DNA from: Nocardioides perillae
GTDB taxonomy: Bacteria > Actinomycetota > Actinomycetes > Propionibacteriales > Nocardioidaceae
Reading direction: 5' to 3'
Assembly: GCF_013409425.1 (NCBI RefSeq)
Contig: NZ_JACCAC010000001.1
Location: 3,472,001-3,536,000 of the forward strand
DNA length: 64,000 nt
The first letter of the stretch is position 1. The number at the start of each line of letters is the position of its first letter. Below the pieces are notes generated by a model, which was not told the origin of the DNA, made no database searches, and worked only from the letters and a program-made list of their open reading frames with translations. Shown here in pieces: positions 40,769-49,691 of the stretch. A program made the translations under genes and the position numbers.

Positions 40769-42490
40769 GTGACCCTGCTCTCGCCTCCCCCGGTCGCACC
40801 GGCGGGCGCGCAGCCGGTCGTGCCACCCGCGGGGCGGCGGGCGCGGGCGCGCGCGGAGCGGCTGCGCGACGACCGCGCCGCCGGCTGGCTGACCGCGGTG
40901 GGCGTCGCGCTGGTCGCGCTGGTGCTGCGGCTGTGGCGGATCGGCGAGCCGCAGGCGTTCGCCTTCGACGAGACCTACTACGCCAAGGACGCCTGGTCGC
41001 TGCTGGAGTTCGGCTACGTCCGGGCCTACGCCGACGGTGCGGACGCCGCGATCCTCACGGGCGAGACCCGCGGCCAGTGGCTCGACGAGCCGTCGATGAT
41101 CGTGCACCCCGAGGTCGGCAAGTGGCTCATCGCCCTCGGCGAGGCGGCCCTCGGCATGGACCCGGCGGGGTGGCGGGTGTCGGCGGCGGTGGCGGGCGCG
41201 CTGACGGTGCTGCTCGTCGTACGCCTCGCGCGGCGGCTCACCGGCTCGACGCTGCTCGGCGGGGTCGCGGGCCTGCTGCTGGCCCTCGACGGGCTGCACC
41301 TGGTGCTCTCCCGCCTCGCGCTGCTCGACGGCTTCCTCGCGCTCTTCCTGGTCGCGACGCTGGCCTGCGTGGTCGCCGACCGCGACCGCTCCCGCGCGCG
41401 CCTGGCCGACCTGGTCGAGCGCGGCGGAGGCGCCCCGGTCGACGGCTGGGGGCCGGTGCGCGGGCTGCTGCTGCGCCCGTGGCTGGTGCTCGCCGGCGTG
41501 TGCGCCGGGCTGGCGGCCGGCACGAAGTGGACCGCCCTGCCCGCCATCGCCGTGCTCGGCGTGCTGGTGTGGCTGTGGTCGGCCGGCGCGCGCCGCTCCT
41601 TCGGGGTGCGGCTCGCGCTGCTGCGCTCGGCCGTGGTCGACGGCGTGCCGGCCTTCCTCTCGCTCGTGGGTGTCGGCCTGGTCGTCTACGTGCTGTCGTG
41701 GTCGGGGTGGCTCGTCCACGCCGGGGAGTACGAGGAGCACCTGTCCGCCACGCAGTACACGACCTACGGCGGTGGGCAGCCGTGGCCCACCGCGAGCGAG
41801 CCGGACGCGTCCGGGCTCGGCGAGGTCACCCAGTCGCTGCGCTCGCTGGCGCACTTCCACCGCGACGTCTACGTCTTCCACGCACACTTCCTCGACGACG
41901 CCGAGCACACCTACGCCTCCTCGCCGCGCGGCTGGCCGCTGCTCGGTCGACCCGTCGGGGTGGACGCGCAGCTCGACATCGCGCCCGGCGAGCAGGGGTG
42001 CGCCGCCGCCCCCGGCAGCGACTGCCTGCGCCAGGTCGTCCTCCTCGGCACGCCCGCCGTGTGGTGGGGCGGCGCCGTCGCCCTGCTGTGGGCGGCCGTG
42101 CGCTGGCTCGGCGCCCGCGACTGGCGCTGCGGCCTCGTGGTGGTCGGCTTCCTCGCCACCTGGCTGCCCTGGTTCCGCTACGACGACCGACCGATCTTCT
42201 CGTTCTACGCCGTCGCGCTGCTGCCCTTCGTGGTGCTCGCGCTGACGCTCGCGATCGGCCGGCTGCTCGGAGCGGGCACCGGTGCGGGTGGCGGAGCGGG
42301 CAGCGGTGCGGGTGGCGGTGCGGGTGACGGGGCGGACCCGGGCCTGCGGCGCACCGTGGGCGTGGTGCTCGCCGGCTCCTACCTCGTGCTGGTGGTGCTG
42401 AACGCCGCGTGGTTCTGGCCGGTGTGGACCGACGAGCTGCTCACCAACGGCGAGTGGCTCGACCGGATGTGGTTCTCCCGCTGGATCTGA
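40769..42490 (+). CDS. pmt: Polyprenyl-phosphate-mannose-protein mannosyltransferase (GT39)
   Basis: Integral membrane GT-C enzyme that O-mannosylates exported proteins during Sec translocation. The 573-residue chain has about ten helices, the catalytic acidic pair in AFDETYYAKDAWSL in the first outer loop, EPSMIVHPEVGKWLIALGE and FRYDDRPIFSFYAVALLPF. A Gly-rich loop built from a GAGGGAGSGAGG repeat lies near residue 515. GTG 40769 is chosen from the -10 at 40756. The neighbour rsmI matches M. tuberculosis Rv1002c-Rv1003. Confidence 0.93.
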   Translation: MTLLSPPPVAPAGAQPVVPPAGRRARARAERLRDDRAAGWLTAVGVALVALVLRLWRIGEPQAFAFDETYYAKDAWSLLEFGYVRAYADGADAAILTGETRGQWLDEPSMIVHPEVGKWLIALGEAALGMDPAGWRVSAAVAGALTVLLVVRLARRLTGSTLLGGVAGLLLALDGLHLVLSRLALLDGFLALFLVATLACVVADRDRSRARLADLVERGGGAPVDGWGPVRGLLLRPWLVLAGVCAGLAAGTKWTALPAIAVLGVLVWLWSAGARRSFGVRLALLRSAVVDGVPAFLSLVGVGLVVYVLSWSGWLVHAGEYEEHLSATQYTTYGGGQPWPTASEPDASGLGEVTQSLRSLAHFHRDVYVFHAHFLDDAEHTYASSPRGWPLLGRPVGVDAQLDIAPGEQGCAAAPGSDCLRQVVLLGTPAVWWGGAVALLWAAVRWLGARDWRCGLVVVGFLATWLPWFRYDDRPIFSFYAVALLPFVVLALTLAIGRLLGAGTGAGGGAGSGAGGGAGDGADPGLRRTVGVVLAGSYLVLVVLNAAWFWPVWTDELLTNGEWLDRMWFSRWI

Positions 42491-42509
42491 CGCTGGACCC
42501 GAGGCGGGC

Positions 42510-42974
42510 TCAGTCGCTGCGGGCGTGCGCGTAGGCGTGCTGGAGGAAGTCCGCGCCGCCGACCACCGAGAAGACCGCGGCCCACGCTCGCGCTGCACCC
42601 GGGTGCAGCCCCAGCCCCGCGACGTACGCCGTCGCGATCCACGGCGCCAAGCAGAACGGGCAGGTCAGGAGCTCGCCGAGCGAGTGGGTCGGCCCGGGCC
42701 GGGGCGACTCCGCGACCTCCGCCGACCCGGCCTCGCCCTCGAACTCCGTGAAAGGGGCGCGCAGCGGCGTCGTGACGCCCTCCTTGGTCACGATGCGGGC
42801 CACCTTGTGAGTCGCCACGGCGCCGAGCGCGAGGTCCTTCCAGTCGTAGGACGCGGGCAGGCCACGGCCGGCGCGGCGGCCCAGCAGGGCGGTCGCCGCC
42901 ACGCCGGTGGCGTAGGCCGTGAGCGCGGAGGCGTAGCCGGCGAGGCGGTGGGGGTCGCGAGGGCTGTCGGGCAT
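42510..42974 (-). CDS. DUF1360 membrane protein
   Basis: A 154-residue protein with two or three hydrophobic segments. LALGAVATHKVARIVTKEGVT and LLTCPFCLAPWIATAYVAGL with its CPFC pair are the DUF1360 signature. The function is unknown; related genes lie in sporulation-type clusters of Bacillus, but nothing here supports that role. It ends 19 bp from the convergent pmt gene. Confidence 0.87.
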   Translation of the reverse strand: MPDSPRDPHRLAGYASALTAYATGVAATALLGRRAGRGLPASYDWKDLALGAVATHKVARIVTKEGVTTPLRAPFTEFEGEAGSAEVAESPRPGPTHSLGELLTCPFCLAPWIATAYVAGLGLHPGAARAWAAVFSVVGGADFLQHAYAHARSD

Positions 42975-43070
42975 GCCGGGTCGTACCCCTCGGTCGACCT
43001 CGCACGCGCCGGCGTGACCCGTCGCGCACCTCCTCCCACCCCGAGGGGTGCCGCGCTACCGTGTCACCAG

Positions 43071-43113
43071 ACCGCCCTTGCTGCTCTCACCCCCGTTGCG
43101 CAGCAGGGGCGGT
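43071..43113 (-). terminator. Hairpin downstream of the degenerate hydrolase gene
   Basis: Arms ACCGCCCTTGCTGC and GCAGCAGGGGCGGT pair at 13 of 14 positions around a 15-nt loop. It lies 34 bp after the hydrolase stop on the minus strand, ahead of the DUF1360 gene. Confidence 0.55.
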
Positions 43114-43146
43114 CCTGTGCGTGGGGGGCCGGGGGTCGTCGGCGGG

Positions 43147-44307
43147 TCAGCGGCGTGCGAGCCAGCGCAGCACGGTGCCGCGCACGCGGTCGGCGCCGCG
43201 CTCGAGGGGCAGCGCGCTGCCGGCCCCCGCGACGGTGCGGACCGTCAGCTCCTCGCTGCGGCGGAAGAGCAGGCCCGCCTCGGCCGCGCTGAGCGGCCGC
43301 ACGCGGGAGTCGCGGGCGCCGGTCAGCAGCAGCACGGGCACCTCGACGGACCCGGCGCTCACCGCAGCGCGCGCGACCGTCGGCACGAGCGACTCGACGT
43401 CGCCGCAGGGGGTCTCGTTGCGCAGGCGCAGCGCTGCCCGTCGGACCCGCTCGGGCGCGGAGGCGAAGAGCAGCCGCGAGAAGGCCGCCGCGTCGGAGCC
43501 GAAGGGGGCGTAGTCGCCGCCGGCGGCGCAGGCCAGGACCTGCGCGCGGCCCTGCTCGAGCGCGAAGGCGGTGGGCGGTGCGGTGGGCGACGACATCAGC
43601 ACGAGGCCGTCGGTGTCGTCGTAGGTCGCGGCCTCCAGCTCGGCGACGGTCGCGCCGGTGCCGTGCCCGTGCACCACGACGTGGGCGGCGTGCGCGGGGT
43701 TGGTCTCGCCCGCGACCCGGAAGGAGCCGGAGCGCAGCCGCTGCACGACCTGGTGGAGCTGGTGGGCCTGGGCCGCGAGGCAGGTGGCGTCACCGTCGGC
43801 GAGCGGGCTGCGGTCGTAGCCGAGACGGTCGAGCACCAGCGCCGTCTCGCCGCGGCGCGCGAGCGCGGTCGCGTAGCCGACCCCGTCCGGCGCCGGCGCG
43901 TCCCAGAACCAGCCGCCCGTGCCGGCGTCGTGGACGAGCACGTGCACCCGCAGCACACCACCGGTGGCGGCGACGCCCCCGCGCGGCCCGACCAGGCGCC
44001 CGCGCACGAGGTGCTCCGTGCCGTCACCGCAGTCGAGCGGCAGCAGCGCGTCCTCGGTGTTGGTGAGCGGGAAGGCCACCGCCCGCCGCACCACGCGGTG
44101 GGTGCGGGGGCGCGCCGGGCGCGCGTCGACCGTGGCGGTGCTCGCGGCCCCTGCCGTGGCACGCGCGGTCGCGGTGGCCGTCGCGGCGGTGGTCGCGGTG
44201 GCGGGCAGCGTGACGGCTGCCAGCGCCGCCGCGAGCGTCGCCGCGGCGGTGAGGAGCGTCGTACGACGGGGGGCACGGGCGGGGCGAGCGGGACCGGGTC
44301 GGCGCAT
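43147..44307 (-). CDS. Secreted alpha/beta hydrolase-fold protein lacking catalytic Ser and His
   Basis: A 386-residue protein with an N-terminal export signal (TTLLTAAATLAAALAAVTLP) and an Ala/Thr-rich stretch before the fold begins near residue 75. The order of the alpha/beta hydrolase fold is visible (HVLVHDAGTGGWFW, LVLDRLGYDRSP, VVVHGHGTGATVAE, LLLTGARDSRVRP). The nucleophile elbow is GHGTG, not GxSxG, and the usual C-terminal His position reads GAGSALPL; only the acid Asp seems present. It is thus probably a pseudoenzyme. The ATG has TACGGT 6 nt upstream. Confidence 0.8.
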   Translation of the reverse strand: MRRPGPARPARAPRRTTLLTAAATLAAALAAVTLPATATTAATATATARATAGAASTATVDARPARPRTHRVVRRAVAFPLTNTEDALLPLDCGDGTEHLVRGRLVGPRGGVAATGGVLRVHVLVHDAGTGGWFWDAPAPDGVGYATALARRGETALVLDRLGYDRSPLADGDATCLAAQAHQLHQVVQRLRSGSFRVAGETNPAHAAHVVVHGHGTGATVAELEAATYDDTDGLVLMSSPTAPPTAFALEQGRAQVLACAAGGDYAPFGSDAAAFSRLLFASAPERVRRAALRLRNETPCGDVESLVPTVARAAVSAGSVEVPVLLLTGARDSRVRPLSAAEAGLLFRRSEELTVRTVAGAGSALPLERGADRVRGTVLRWLARR

Positions 44308-44313
44308 GAGCCG

Positions 44314-44319
44314 ACCGTA
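44314..44319 (-). promoter_or_regulatory. -10 element, leaderless hydrolase-like gene
   Basis: TACGGT on the minus strand, 6 nt before the ATG at 44307. Confidence 0.5.
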
Positions 44320-44378
44320 GGGCCGACCGGCGGTCGGTGACACACCCGTCGTACGTGACGTGTCCCACCCCGCCGGGG

Positions 44379-44440
44379 GGTAGTCCGCCACACCTCGGCC
44401 CTACCGCGCCGCGTGGAGGGCCGAGGCGTGCCGGACTACC
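44379..44440. repeat. 62-bp palindromic element, family C copy 2
   Basis: Same architecture as the element at 28727: 24-nt arms, 14-nt loop, left arm identical base for base. The arms pair at 22 of 24 positions. This copy lies between two divergent genes, upstream of both, so it cannot be a terminator of either and is better seen as a dispersed repeat. Confidence 0.88.
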
Positions 44441-44487
44441 GGGTGAGGGAGGTGGAACTGAGGGTGGTGCGCGCCTCGCGGGGAGGG

Positions 44488-44493
44488 CAGGCT
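44488..44493 (+). promoter_or_regulatory. -10 element, leaderless universal stress protein gene
   Basis: CAGGCT 6 nt before GTG 44500. Confidence 0.4.
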
Positions 44494-44499
44494 GGCCGG

Positions 44500-45399
44500 G
44501 TGGACGCGGTCCCGCGCGGGTGCGTGGTGGTGGGTGTGGACGGCTCCGCCCAGGGCGACGAGGCCCTGCGGTGGGCCGCCGAGCAGGCGGTGCTCGAGGA
44601 GCGGCCGCTCGTCGTGCTCCACGCGGCCGACGTCGGCACCGCGCTCGCCGCGGCGTGGGCCGGCAGCCCGGGCGCGGACTACGGTGCGGTCCGCCGGGAG
44701 GTCGAGGCGGCGGGCCGCGCCCTGGTCGACGGCGCGGCACGGGCGGCCCGGGACCTGTCCCCCGGCGTGGCCGTGCGGACCGCCGTCGGGCCGCTCGAGG
44801 CGCGTCAGGCGCTGCTCGCCGCCTCGACGCGAGCGAGCCTACTCGTGATCGGCTCCCGCGGACGCGGGCCGCTCCGCAGCCTCGTGCTGGGCTCGGTGAG
44901 CGCCGCCGTCGCGCGCCACGCCCAGTGCGCGGTCGTGGTGCTGCGACCGCGACCCGGTGGCGACGCCTGCACCCCGTGGAGCGGGGTCACCCTCGGCGCG
45001 AGCGCCGACGTCGCCGGCGCGGAGGCGGTCGAGCGGGCCTTCCGGCACGCCACGGCCCGTCGGCTCCCGCTCACCGTCCTGCACCCGACCGGGTCGGCCG
45101 GGTCGGCAACCGACCCCGGCGTCGCCGCGTCCCTCGCGGGCGCGGCCGAGCGGTGGCCGGCCGTCGCCGTGCAGCACCGCGAGGTGGGCAGCGACCTCGC
45201 GGGCGCCCTCGCCGGGGCCACCGCGAGCAGCAACCTCGTGGTGCTCAGCGGGCCCCACCACGTCGCGGGCGAGCGGCCCGCCGGCGCGGGGGGAGCCGGG
45301 GGACACCGCCGGCGACTGCACCGCTCGGCGGTCGCGCTCGCCGTGCTCGAGCACGCGAGCGGCCCCGTCTGCGTGGTGCCGGAGCAGCGTGGGCGGTGA
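44500..45399 (+). CDS. Tandem-domain universal stress protein (UspA-like)
   Basis: A 299-residue protein with two Usp domains. Domain 1 is intact: VVVGVDGSAQGDEALRWAAE and the ATP-binding GSRGRGPLRSLVLGSVSAAVA. Domain 2 (from about residue 155, VTLGASADVAGAEAVERAF) is degenerate and lacks the G2xG9x(S/T) loop. GTG 44500 follows the -10 by 6 nt; an ATG further upstream would lie in the family C palindrome region. It is followed by a strong bidirectional hairpin. Confidence 0.9.
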   Translation: MDAVPRGCVVVGVDGSAQGDEALRWAAEQAVLEERPLVVLHAADVGTALAAAWAGSPGADYGAVRREVEAAGRALVDGAARAARDLSPGVAVRTAVGPLEARQALLAASTRASLLVIGSRGRGPLRSLVLGSVSAAVARHAQCAVVVLRPRPGGDACTPWSGVTLGASADVAGAEAVERAFRHATARRLPLTVLHPTGSAGSATDPGVAASLAGAAERWPAVAVQHREVGSDLAGALAGATASSNLVVLSGPHHVAGERPAGAGGAGGHRRRLHRSAVALAVLEHASGPVCVVPEQRGR

Positions 45400-45415
45400 G
45401 ACCGCCGGAGACACC

Positions 45416-45443
45416 GCAGGCCCCCTCCGCGGAGGGGGCCTGC
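45416..45443. terminator. Perfect 28-bp palindrome, bidirectional terminator
   Basis: GCAGGCCCCCTCCG and its exact complement form a 14-bp stem with no separate loop. It lies 16 bp after the universal stress protein gene and 9 bp after the convergent tRNA-Ala, so it can end both transcripts. Confidence 0.75.
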
Positions 45444-45450
45444 GACGTGC

Positions 45451-45525
<75 letters not shown>

Positions 45526-45612
45526 GCGGTGTGCCCGACGGCACGGACAGGAAAGATAGCACCAGGCCCGGACCCGGCCGAAACCGGGCGCCGGGCCGTG
45601 GCACCCGGCGCG

Positions 45613-46536
45613 TCAGGAACCCACGGCCCGGCCGGACGACGCGGGCACCACGCCCTGCGAGCCCGCGACCGCCCGCTCGGCCGAGGCCGCGGCGTCGGCC
45701 TCGCGGGCGATCGCTGCGTCGACCTCGGTGCGCCCGGAGGTCCACACGCCGGTCGACTCCAGGTCGATGGTGCGGACCGAGCGGCGCACGGCCGCCGGCT
45801 TGCCGACGTAGGTCGGGAGGGTGACCGGCACCGGGTCCCACAGCGTGGGGTCGAGGGTCGCGGGCGAGACCGCGGCGATCGAGGCGGTCTCCGCCCCGGG
45901 CGCCACCTCGTCGAAGCCCTGGTCGTTGCGGGCGACCTCGAAGCGCTCGGGCACGTCGGACCCGCGGTCGGGCTCGCGCGCGTCCTCGTCGTCGGCGTCG
46001 GTCGCGGGAGCGGTCAGCAGGCCGCGCCCGGTCAGCGCGTCCCAGGCGGCGTGCTCACCGCGCACCATGAGGCGGCAGAGCACGAGCCAGGTGAGCAGCA
46101 GCCCGAGCGGCACGCCCAGCCAGGCCCAGGCGACGGCCTGCGTCGCGGCGAGGGTGGCGACGACCGCGACGGCACCGAGCAGCACCAGCAGCACCCGGCG
46201 CCGGCGGGCGGTCGCGCGGCGGGCCGCGGCGCGGCGGGCGCGCAGCTGCGCGGGGCTGGCCGCGACGACCGCCGGTGCGGTCGGGACCGCGACGGCGTCG
46301 CGCGAGGAGCCCTTCGTGGCGACGACGGCGGTCGCGCCGCTGCGCGCCGGGGTCACGACGAGCCGCGCGTCGCGGCCGGAGACCGGCTCGCGGCGCGCCA
46401 GCACCCGCATCGTGTGCGAGAAGCGGTCGACCGAGCGGCTGCGCACCACCTCGTCGTGGTGCTTGAGCGCCATCGGGACGAGGTAGGCGGCCCACGCCAC
46501 GGCGAGGGCGACGAAGATGACTGCACTCAGGTCCAC
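45613..46536 (-). CDS. glpR: Gephyrin-like molybdotransferase receptor GlpR-like membrane protein
   Basis: A 307-residue membrane protein with an N-terminal helix (4-22), a basic region, two more helices (about 115-155) and an acidic C-terminal tail containing ERFEVARNDQGFDEV and WDPVPVTLPTYVGKPAAVRR. In corynebacteria GLPR is the membrane receptor for Glp, a MoeA homologue acting in cell division, and galU-glp-rimJ-glpR is a conserved order. Here the same genes occur in that order with mog and moaC inserted, which supports the call. GTG 46536 lies 6 nt after TACGCT. No relation to the glycerol repressor GlpR. Confidence 0.78.
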   Translation of the reverse strand: MDLSAVIFVALAVAWAAYLVPMALKHHDEVVRSRSVDRFSHTMRVLARREPVSGRDARLVVTPARSGATAVVATKGSSRDAVAVPTAPAVVAASPAQLRARRAAARRATARRRRVLLVLLGAVAVVATLAATQAVAWAWLGVPLGLLLTWLVLCRLMVRGEHAAWDALTGRGLLTAPATDADDEDAREPDRGSDVPERFEVARNDQGFDEVAPGAETASIAAVSPATLDPTLWDPVPVTLPTYVGKPAAVRRSVRTIDLESTGVWTSGRTEVDAAIAREADAAASAERAVAGSQGVVPASSGRAVGS

Positions 46537-46542
46537 GCGAGC

Positions 46543-46548
46543 AGCGTA
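46543..46548 (-). promoter_or_regulatory. -10 element, leaderless glpR
   Basis: TACGCT on the minus strand, 6 nt before GTG 46536, so glpR has a promoter of its own. Confidence 0.5.
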
Positions 46549-46663
46549 GGAGCGGCGCGCGGGGACACGCCGTACGTGCGGCGGTGTGTCGCCAGAACAC
46601 TCCTGTGGCGGAAGTGGTCGGTGGGACTCGGCGTCGTCGCGACGTCCTCGCCCCCCTCGCGAT

Positions 46664-46721
46664 CAATTGCTGGGTCGTGGCCCGGTTACTCACGAGCAAC
46701 CGGGCCACAACCCAGCAATTG
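46664..46721. repeat. 58-bp palindromic element, family A copy 2
   Basis: Two 26-nt arms beginning CAATTGCTGGGT, paired at 24 of 26 positions, around the loop TCACGA. It has the same dimensions as the element at 17660. It lies 34 bp after the acetyltransferase stop and about 115 bp upstream of glpR. Confidence 0.88.
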
Positions 46722-46755
46722 CTGCCTCCCGCGGGCGGCCAGGCGGCGTACGCCG

Positions 46756-47346
46756 TCAGGGCAGGCGGGCGCGCAGGCCCTGCGGGGCCTCCTCGCGGGT
46801 GACGGCGTAGATGCGGTGGTCGCGCCAGCCGCCGTCGATGTGGAGGTAGCGCGGGGCGAGGCCGACCTCGTGCAGGCCGAGCTTCTCGACGACGCGCAGG
46901 GAGTTGGAGTTCTCGGGGCGCACGGCGACCTCGACACGGTGCAGCCCGCCGGCGGTGAAGCAGTGGTCGACGGCGAGCGCGACGGCGCGGGGCACCAGGC
47001 CGCGTCCGGCGACGTCGCGGTCGATCCAGTAGCCGACGGTGGCGAACTGCGCCGACCCGCGCACGATGCTGCTCACGGTCAGCTGGCCGCGGAAGCGGCC
47101 GTCGACCTCGAGGGCGAAGGGCATGGCCTGCCCCTCGCGGGCGAGCCGGCGCAGCTGCCGCACGAGCGCGCGGAAGCTCGAGGGCCGGGCGTCGGCGCCG
47201 GGCGGGACGGTGGCGTCCCAGGGCCTCAGCCAGTCGGCGTTGCGGCTGCGCACCTCGCGCCAGGCGTCGGCGTCGTGCTGCGAGACCGGGCGCAGCAGCA
47301 GCTCGCCGTCGGCGAGGCGCACGGGCCACCCCGGGGCCCGCGACAT
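46756..47346 (-). CDS. rimJ: GNAT N-acetyltransferase, RimJ-like
   Basis: A 196-residue acetyltransferase of the RimJ/RimL group: [54 protein letters not shown] (acetyl-CoA binding) and [21 protein letters not shown]. Substrates are protein N-termini in RimJ; here it is only inferred. ATG 47346 shares a base with the mog stop (TGATG). The location between moeA/glp and glpR matches the corynebacterial cell-division locus. Confidence 0.9.
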   Translation of the reverse strand: MSRAPGWPVRLADGELLLRPVSQHDADAWREVRSRNADWLRPWDATVPPGADARPSSFRALVRQLRRLAREGQAMPFALEVDGRFRGQLTVSSIVRGSAQFATVGYWIDRDVAGRGLVPRAVALAVDHCFTAGGLHRVEVAVRPENSNSLRVVEKLGLHEVGLAPRYLHIDGGWRDHRIYAVTREEAPQGLRARLP

Positions 47347-47867
47347 CAGTGGTCGCTCCCGACAACCTGCTCGACGGCGTGCACCAGCCACGGCTCCAGC
47401 ACGGCGAGGCCGTCGCGCACGCCGCCGCGCGAGCCCGGCAGGTTGACCACGAGGCAGGAGCCTGCGACCCCGGCCAGGCCGCGCGAGAGCACGGCCGAGG
47501 GCACGCCCTGCGCGACACCGTGCGCGCGGATCGCCTCGGCGATGCCGGGCACCTCGCGGTCGAGCAGCGGGCGGGTCGCCTCGGGGGTCCGGTCGGTCGG
47601 GGTCAGACCGGTGCCGCCGGTGGTGAGCACCACCCGGGCACCGTCGTGCACGGCCGCCGCGATCGCCACGCCGACCGGGTCGCCGTCGGGCACCACCGCG
47701 GGGTCCTCGACGCGGAAGCCGAGGCGGCGCAGGAAGTCGGCGATGAGGGGTCCGGTCTCGTCGGCGTAGACGCCGGCGGCGGCCCGGTTGGAGGCGACCA
47801 CCACCGCGCCGAGCAGGGCATCGACACCGTCGGCCGCGCCGGCCGACACGCCCTCGGCGGTGCTCAC
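47346..47867 (-). CDS. mog: MogA/MoaB-family molybdenum cofactor protein
   Basis: A 173-residue molybdopterin adenylyltransferase-type protein. The MPT-binding motif [20 protein letters not shown] is intact, with [19 protein letters not shown] near the start and [17 protein letters not shown] near the end. It would activate molybdopterin with AMP for MoeA. GTG 47867 overlaps the moaC stop by 4 bases. Confidence 0.92.
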   Translation of the reverse strand: MSTAEGVSAGAADGVDALLGAVVVASNRAAAGVYADETGPLIADFLRRLGFRVEDPAVVPDGDPVGVAIAAAVHDGARVVLTTGGTGLTPTDRTPEATRPLLDREVPGIAEAIRAHGVAQGVPSAVLSRGLAGVAGSCLVVNLPGSRGGVRDGLAVLEPWLVHAVEQVVGSDH

Positions 47868-48409
47868 GCCGGCCTCCCGTCGCGGGTCCAGGTGCCGCTC
47901 TTGCCGCCGGTCTTGCGCTCGACGCGCACGTCGGTGATGACGGCCCCCTTGTCGACGGCCTTGACCATGTCGACGACGGTGAGGGCCGCGACCGACACGG
48001 CCGTCAGCGCCTCCATCTCGACGCCGGTGCGGTCGCTGGTGCGCACCGTGGCGGTGATGGCCACGCCCTCGTCGAGCACCTCGAGGTCGACCTCGACCCC
48101 GCTGACCGCGAGCGGGTGGCACAGCGGCACCAGGTCGGGAGTGCGCTTGGCGCCCATGATGCCGGCGATGCGTGCCACGGCGAGGGCGTCGCCCTTGGGC
48201 ACGCCCTCGCCGCGCAGCAGCGCGACCACCTCGGGCGAGGTCCGCACGCGCCCGGAGGCCGTGGCCTCGCGCGCGCTCACCTGCTTGCCCGAGACGTCGA
48301 CCATCCGCGCCGCGCCGGTCTCGTCGACGTGCGTGAGCCGGTCGGCGCGGCGGTCGGCGCCTCGGTCGGCGCCTCGGTCAGCGCCGCGGTCGGTCGGTCG
48401 GTCGGTCAC
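47864..48409 (-). CDS. moaC: Cyclic pyranopterin monophosphate synthase
   Basis: Converts the MoaA product to cPMP in molybdenum cofactor synthesis. The 181 residues include [36 protein letters not shown] (active-site His), [16 protein letters not shown] and [13 protein letters not shown]. The first 25 residues are a DRGA repeat from a 12-bp tandem array, probably a disordered extension. GTG 48409 overlaps the moeA stop (GTGA). moaA, moaD and moaE are not in the window. Confidence 0.94.
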   Translation of the reverse strand: MTDRPTDRGADRGADRGADRRADRLTHVDETGAARMVDVSGKQVSAREATASGRVRTSPEVVALLRGEGVPKGDALAVARIAGIMGAKRTPDLVPLCHPLAVSGVEVDLEVLDEGVAITATVRTSDRTGVEMEALTAVSVAALTVVDMVKAVDKGAVITDVRVERKTGGKSGTWTRDGRPA

Positions 48410-49686
48410 CAGGCCTCCTGGTCGAGCAGCAGCACGTCGACGGCCTGGCCGGCCTCGACGTGGGTGGTCTCCTCCGGCACGACCACGAGGGCGTTGGCCG
48501 CGGCGAGGTCGCCGACGAGGTGCGAGCCGCGTCCCTGCAGCGGGGTCACGCGCGCGACGCCGTGCTCCTCGGCGTGCTCGGCGCGGAGGTACTGCCGGCG
48601 CCCGGCGCGCACCTGCACACCGTGGGTGAGCCGGGCCCGCACGGTCGGGCGGGCGTAGGGCACGACCCCCATCAGCCGGCGGATGGCCGGCAGCACGAAG
48701 ACCTCGCAGGAGACGTACGCCGCCACCGGGTTGCCGGGCAGCGCGAGGAGCGGCACGCGGTCCTCGCCCACCTGCCCGAGGCCCTGCGGACGGCCCGGCT
48801 GGAGCGCCACGCTGCCGAAGTGCACCTCGCCGGGCAGCGCACCGCTGCGGGCGGCGCGCCCGCCCTCCAGCGCCTCCTTGACGACGTCGTGGTCGCCCTC
48901 GCCGATGCCGCCGGTGGTGACGACGAGGTCGGCGCGCACCAGCTGGTCGGAGAGCGCCTCGGTGAAGGCGCGTGGGTCGTCGGGCACGATCCCGACGCGG
49001 TACGCCAGCGCACCGGCACGGCGCGCGGCCGCGGCCAGCAGGAAGGAGTTGGCGTCGAAGACCGAGTCGTGGCCCAGCTGGCTGCCGACCTCGCGCAGCT
49101 CCGAGCCGGTCGAGAGCACGACCACGCGCGGTCGCGGTCGCACCCGCACGGCCGCGCGGCCGGCGGCGGCGAGCAGCCCGAGGTGGCGCGGGCCGAGCAC
49201 CGTGCCCTCCTCCACCAGGAGGTCGCCGGGCTCGACGTCCTCGCCGCGCAGGCGCACGTGCTGGCCGGGCTCGGGCGAGCGGGAGATGCGCACCTGCGCG
49301 GCGCCGCGGTCGGTCCACTCCTGCGGCACCACGGTGTCGGTGCCGACCGGCATCCGGCCCCCGGTCATGATCCGCACGGCCGTGCCCGGCGCGGTGGCCG
49401 TGAGGGTGGCCCGCCCCGCTGCCACCTCGCCGACGACGGGCAGCACCGCGGGGTCCGGGTCGCCTGCGTGGGCGACGTCGACCGCGCGCACGGCGTAGCC
49501 GTCCATGGCGGCGGCGTCGAAGCCGGGCAGCGGCGAGGTCGCCTCGACGTCCTCGGCGACGGCGAGCCCCAGCGCGTCCATGAGCGGCTGCGGGAAGGCC
49601 GGCAGCGGTGAGACCGCCGCGAGCACCCGGGCGAGGTGCTCCTCGACGCTCGCCTCGGGCTCCGCCCCGTGCTCCGGCTCGGGCAT
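48406..49686 (-). CDS. moeA: Gephyrin-like molybdotransferase Glp / MoeA
   Basis: Molybdenum insertase of 426 residues. [58 protein letters not shown] and [19 protein letters not shown] are all family motifs and the catalytic residues appear present. Actinobacteria often carry a second MoeA-like protein, Glp, that binds FtsZ and the receptor GlpR; the galU upstream and rimJ-glpR downstream context argues this gene is that Glp, while linkage to moaC-mog argues it also makes cofactor. It starts 5 bp after the galU stop. Confidence 0.92.
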   Translation of the reverse strand: MPEPEHGAEPEASVEEHLARVLAAVSPLPAFPQPLMDALGLAVAEDVEATSPLPGFDAAAMDGYAVRAVDVAHAGDPDPAVLPVVGEVAAGRATLTATAPGTAVRIMTGGRMPVGTDTVVPQEWTDRGAAQVRISRSPEPGQHVRLRGEDVEPGDLLVEEGTVLGPRHLGLLAAAGRAAVRVRPRPRVVVLSTGSELREVGSQLGHDSVFDANSFLLAAAARRAGALAYRVGIVPDDPRAFTEALSDQLVRADLVVTTGGIGEGDHDVVKEALEGGRAARSGALPGEVHFGSVALQPGRPQGLGQVGEDRVPLLALPGNPVAAYVSCEVFVLPAIRRLMGVVPYARPTVRARLTHGVQVRAGRRQYLRAEHAEEHGVARVTPLQGRGSHLVGDLAAANALVVVPEETTHVEAGQAVDVLLLDQEAW

Positions 49687-49691
49687 CCGGG

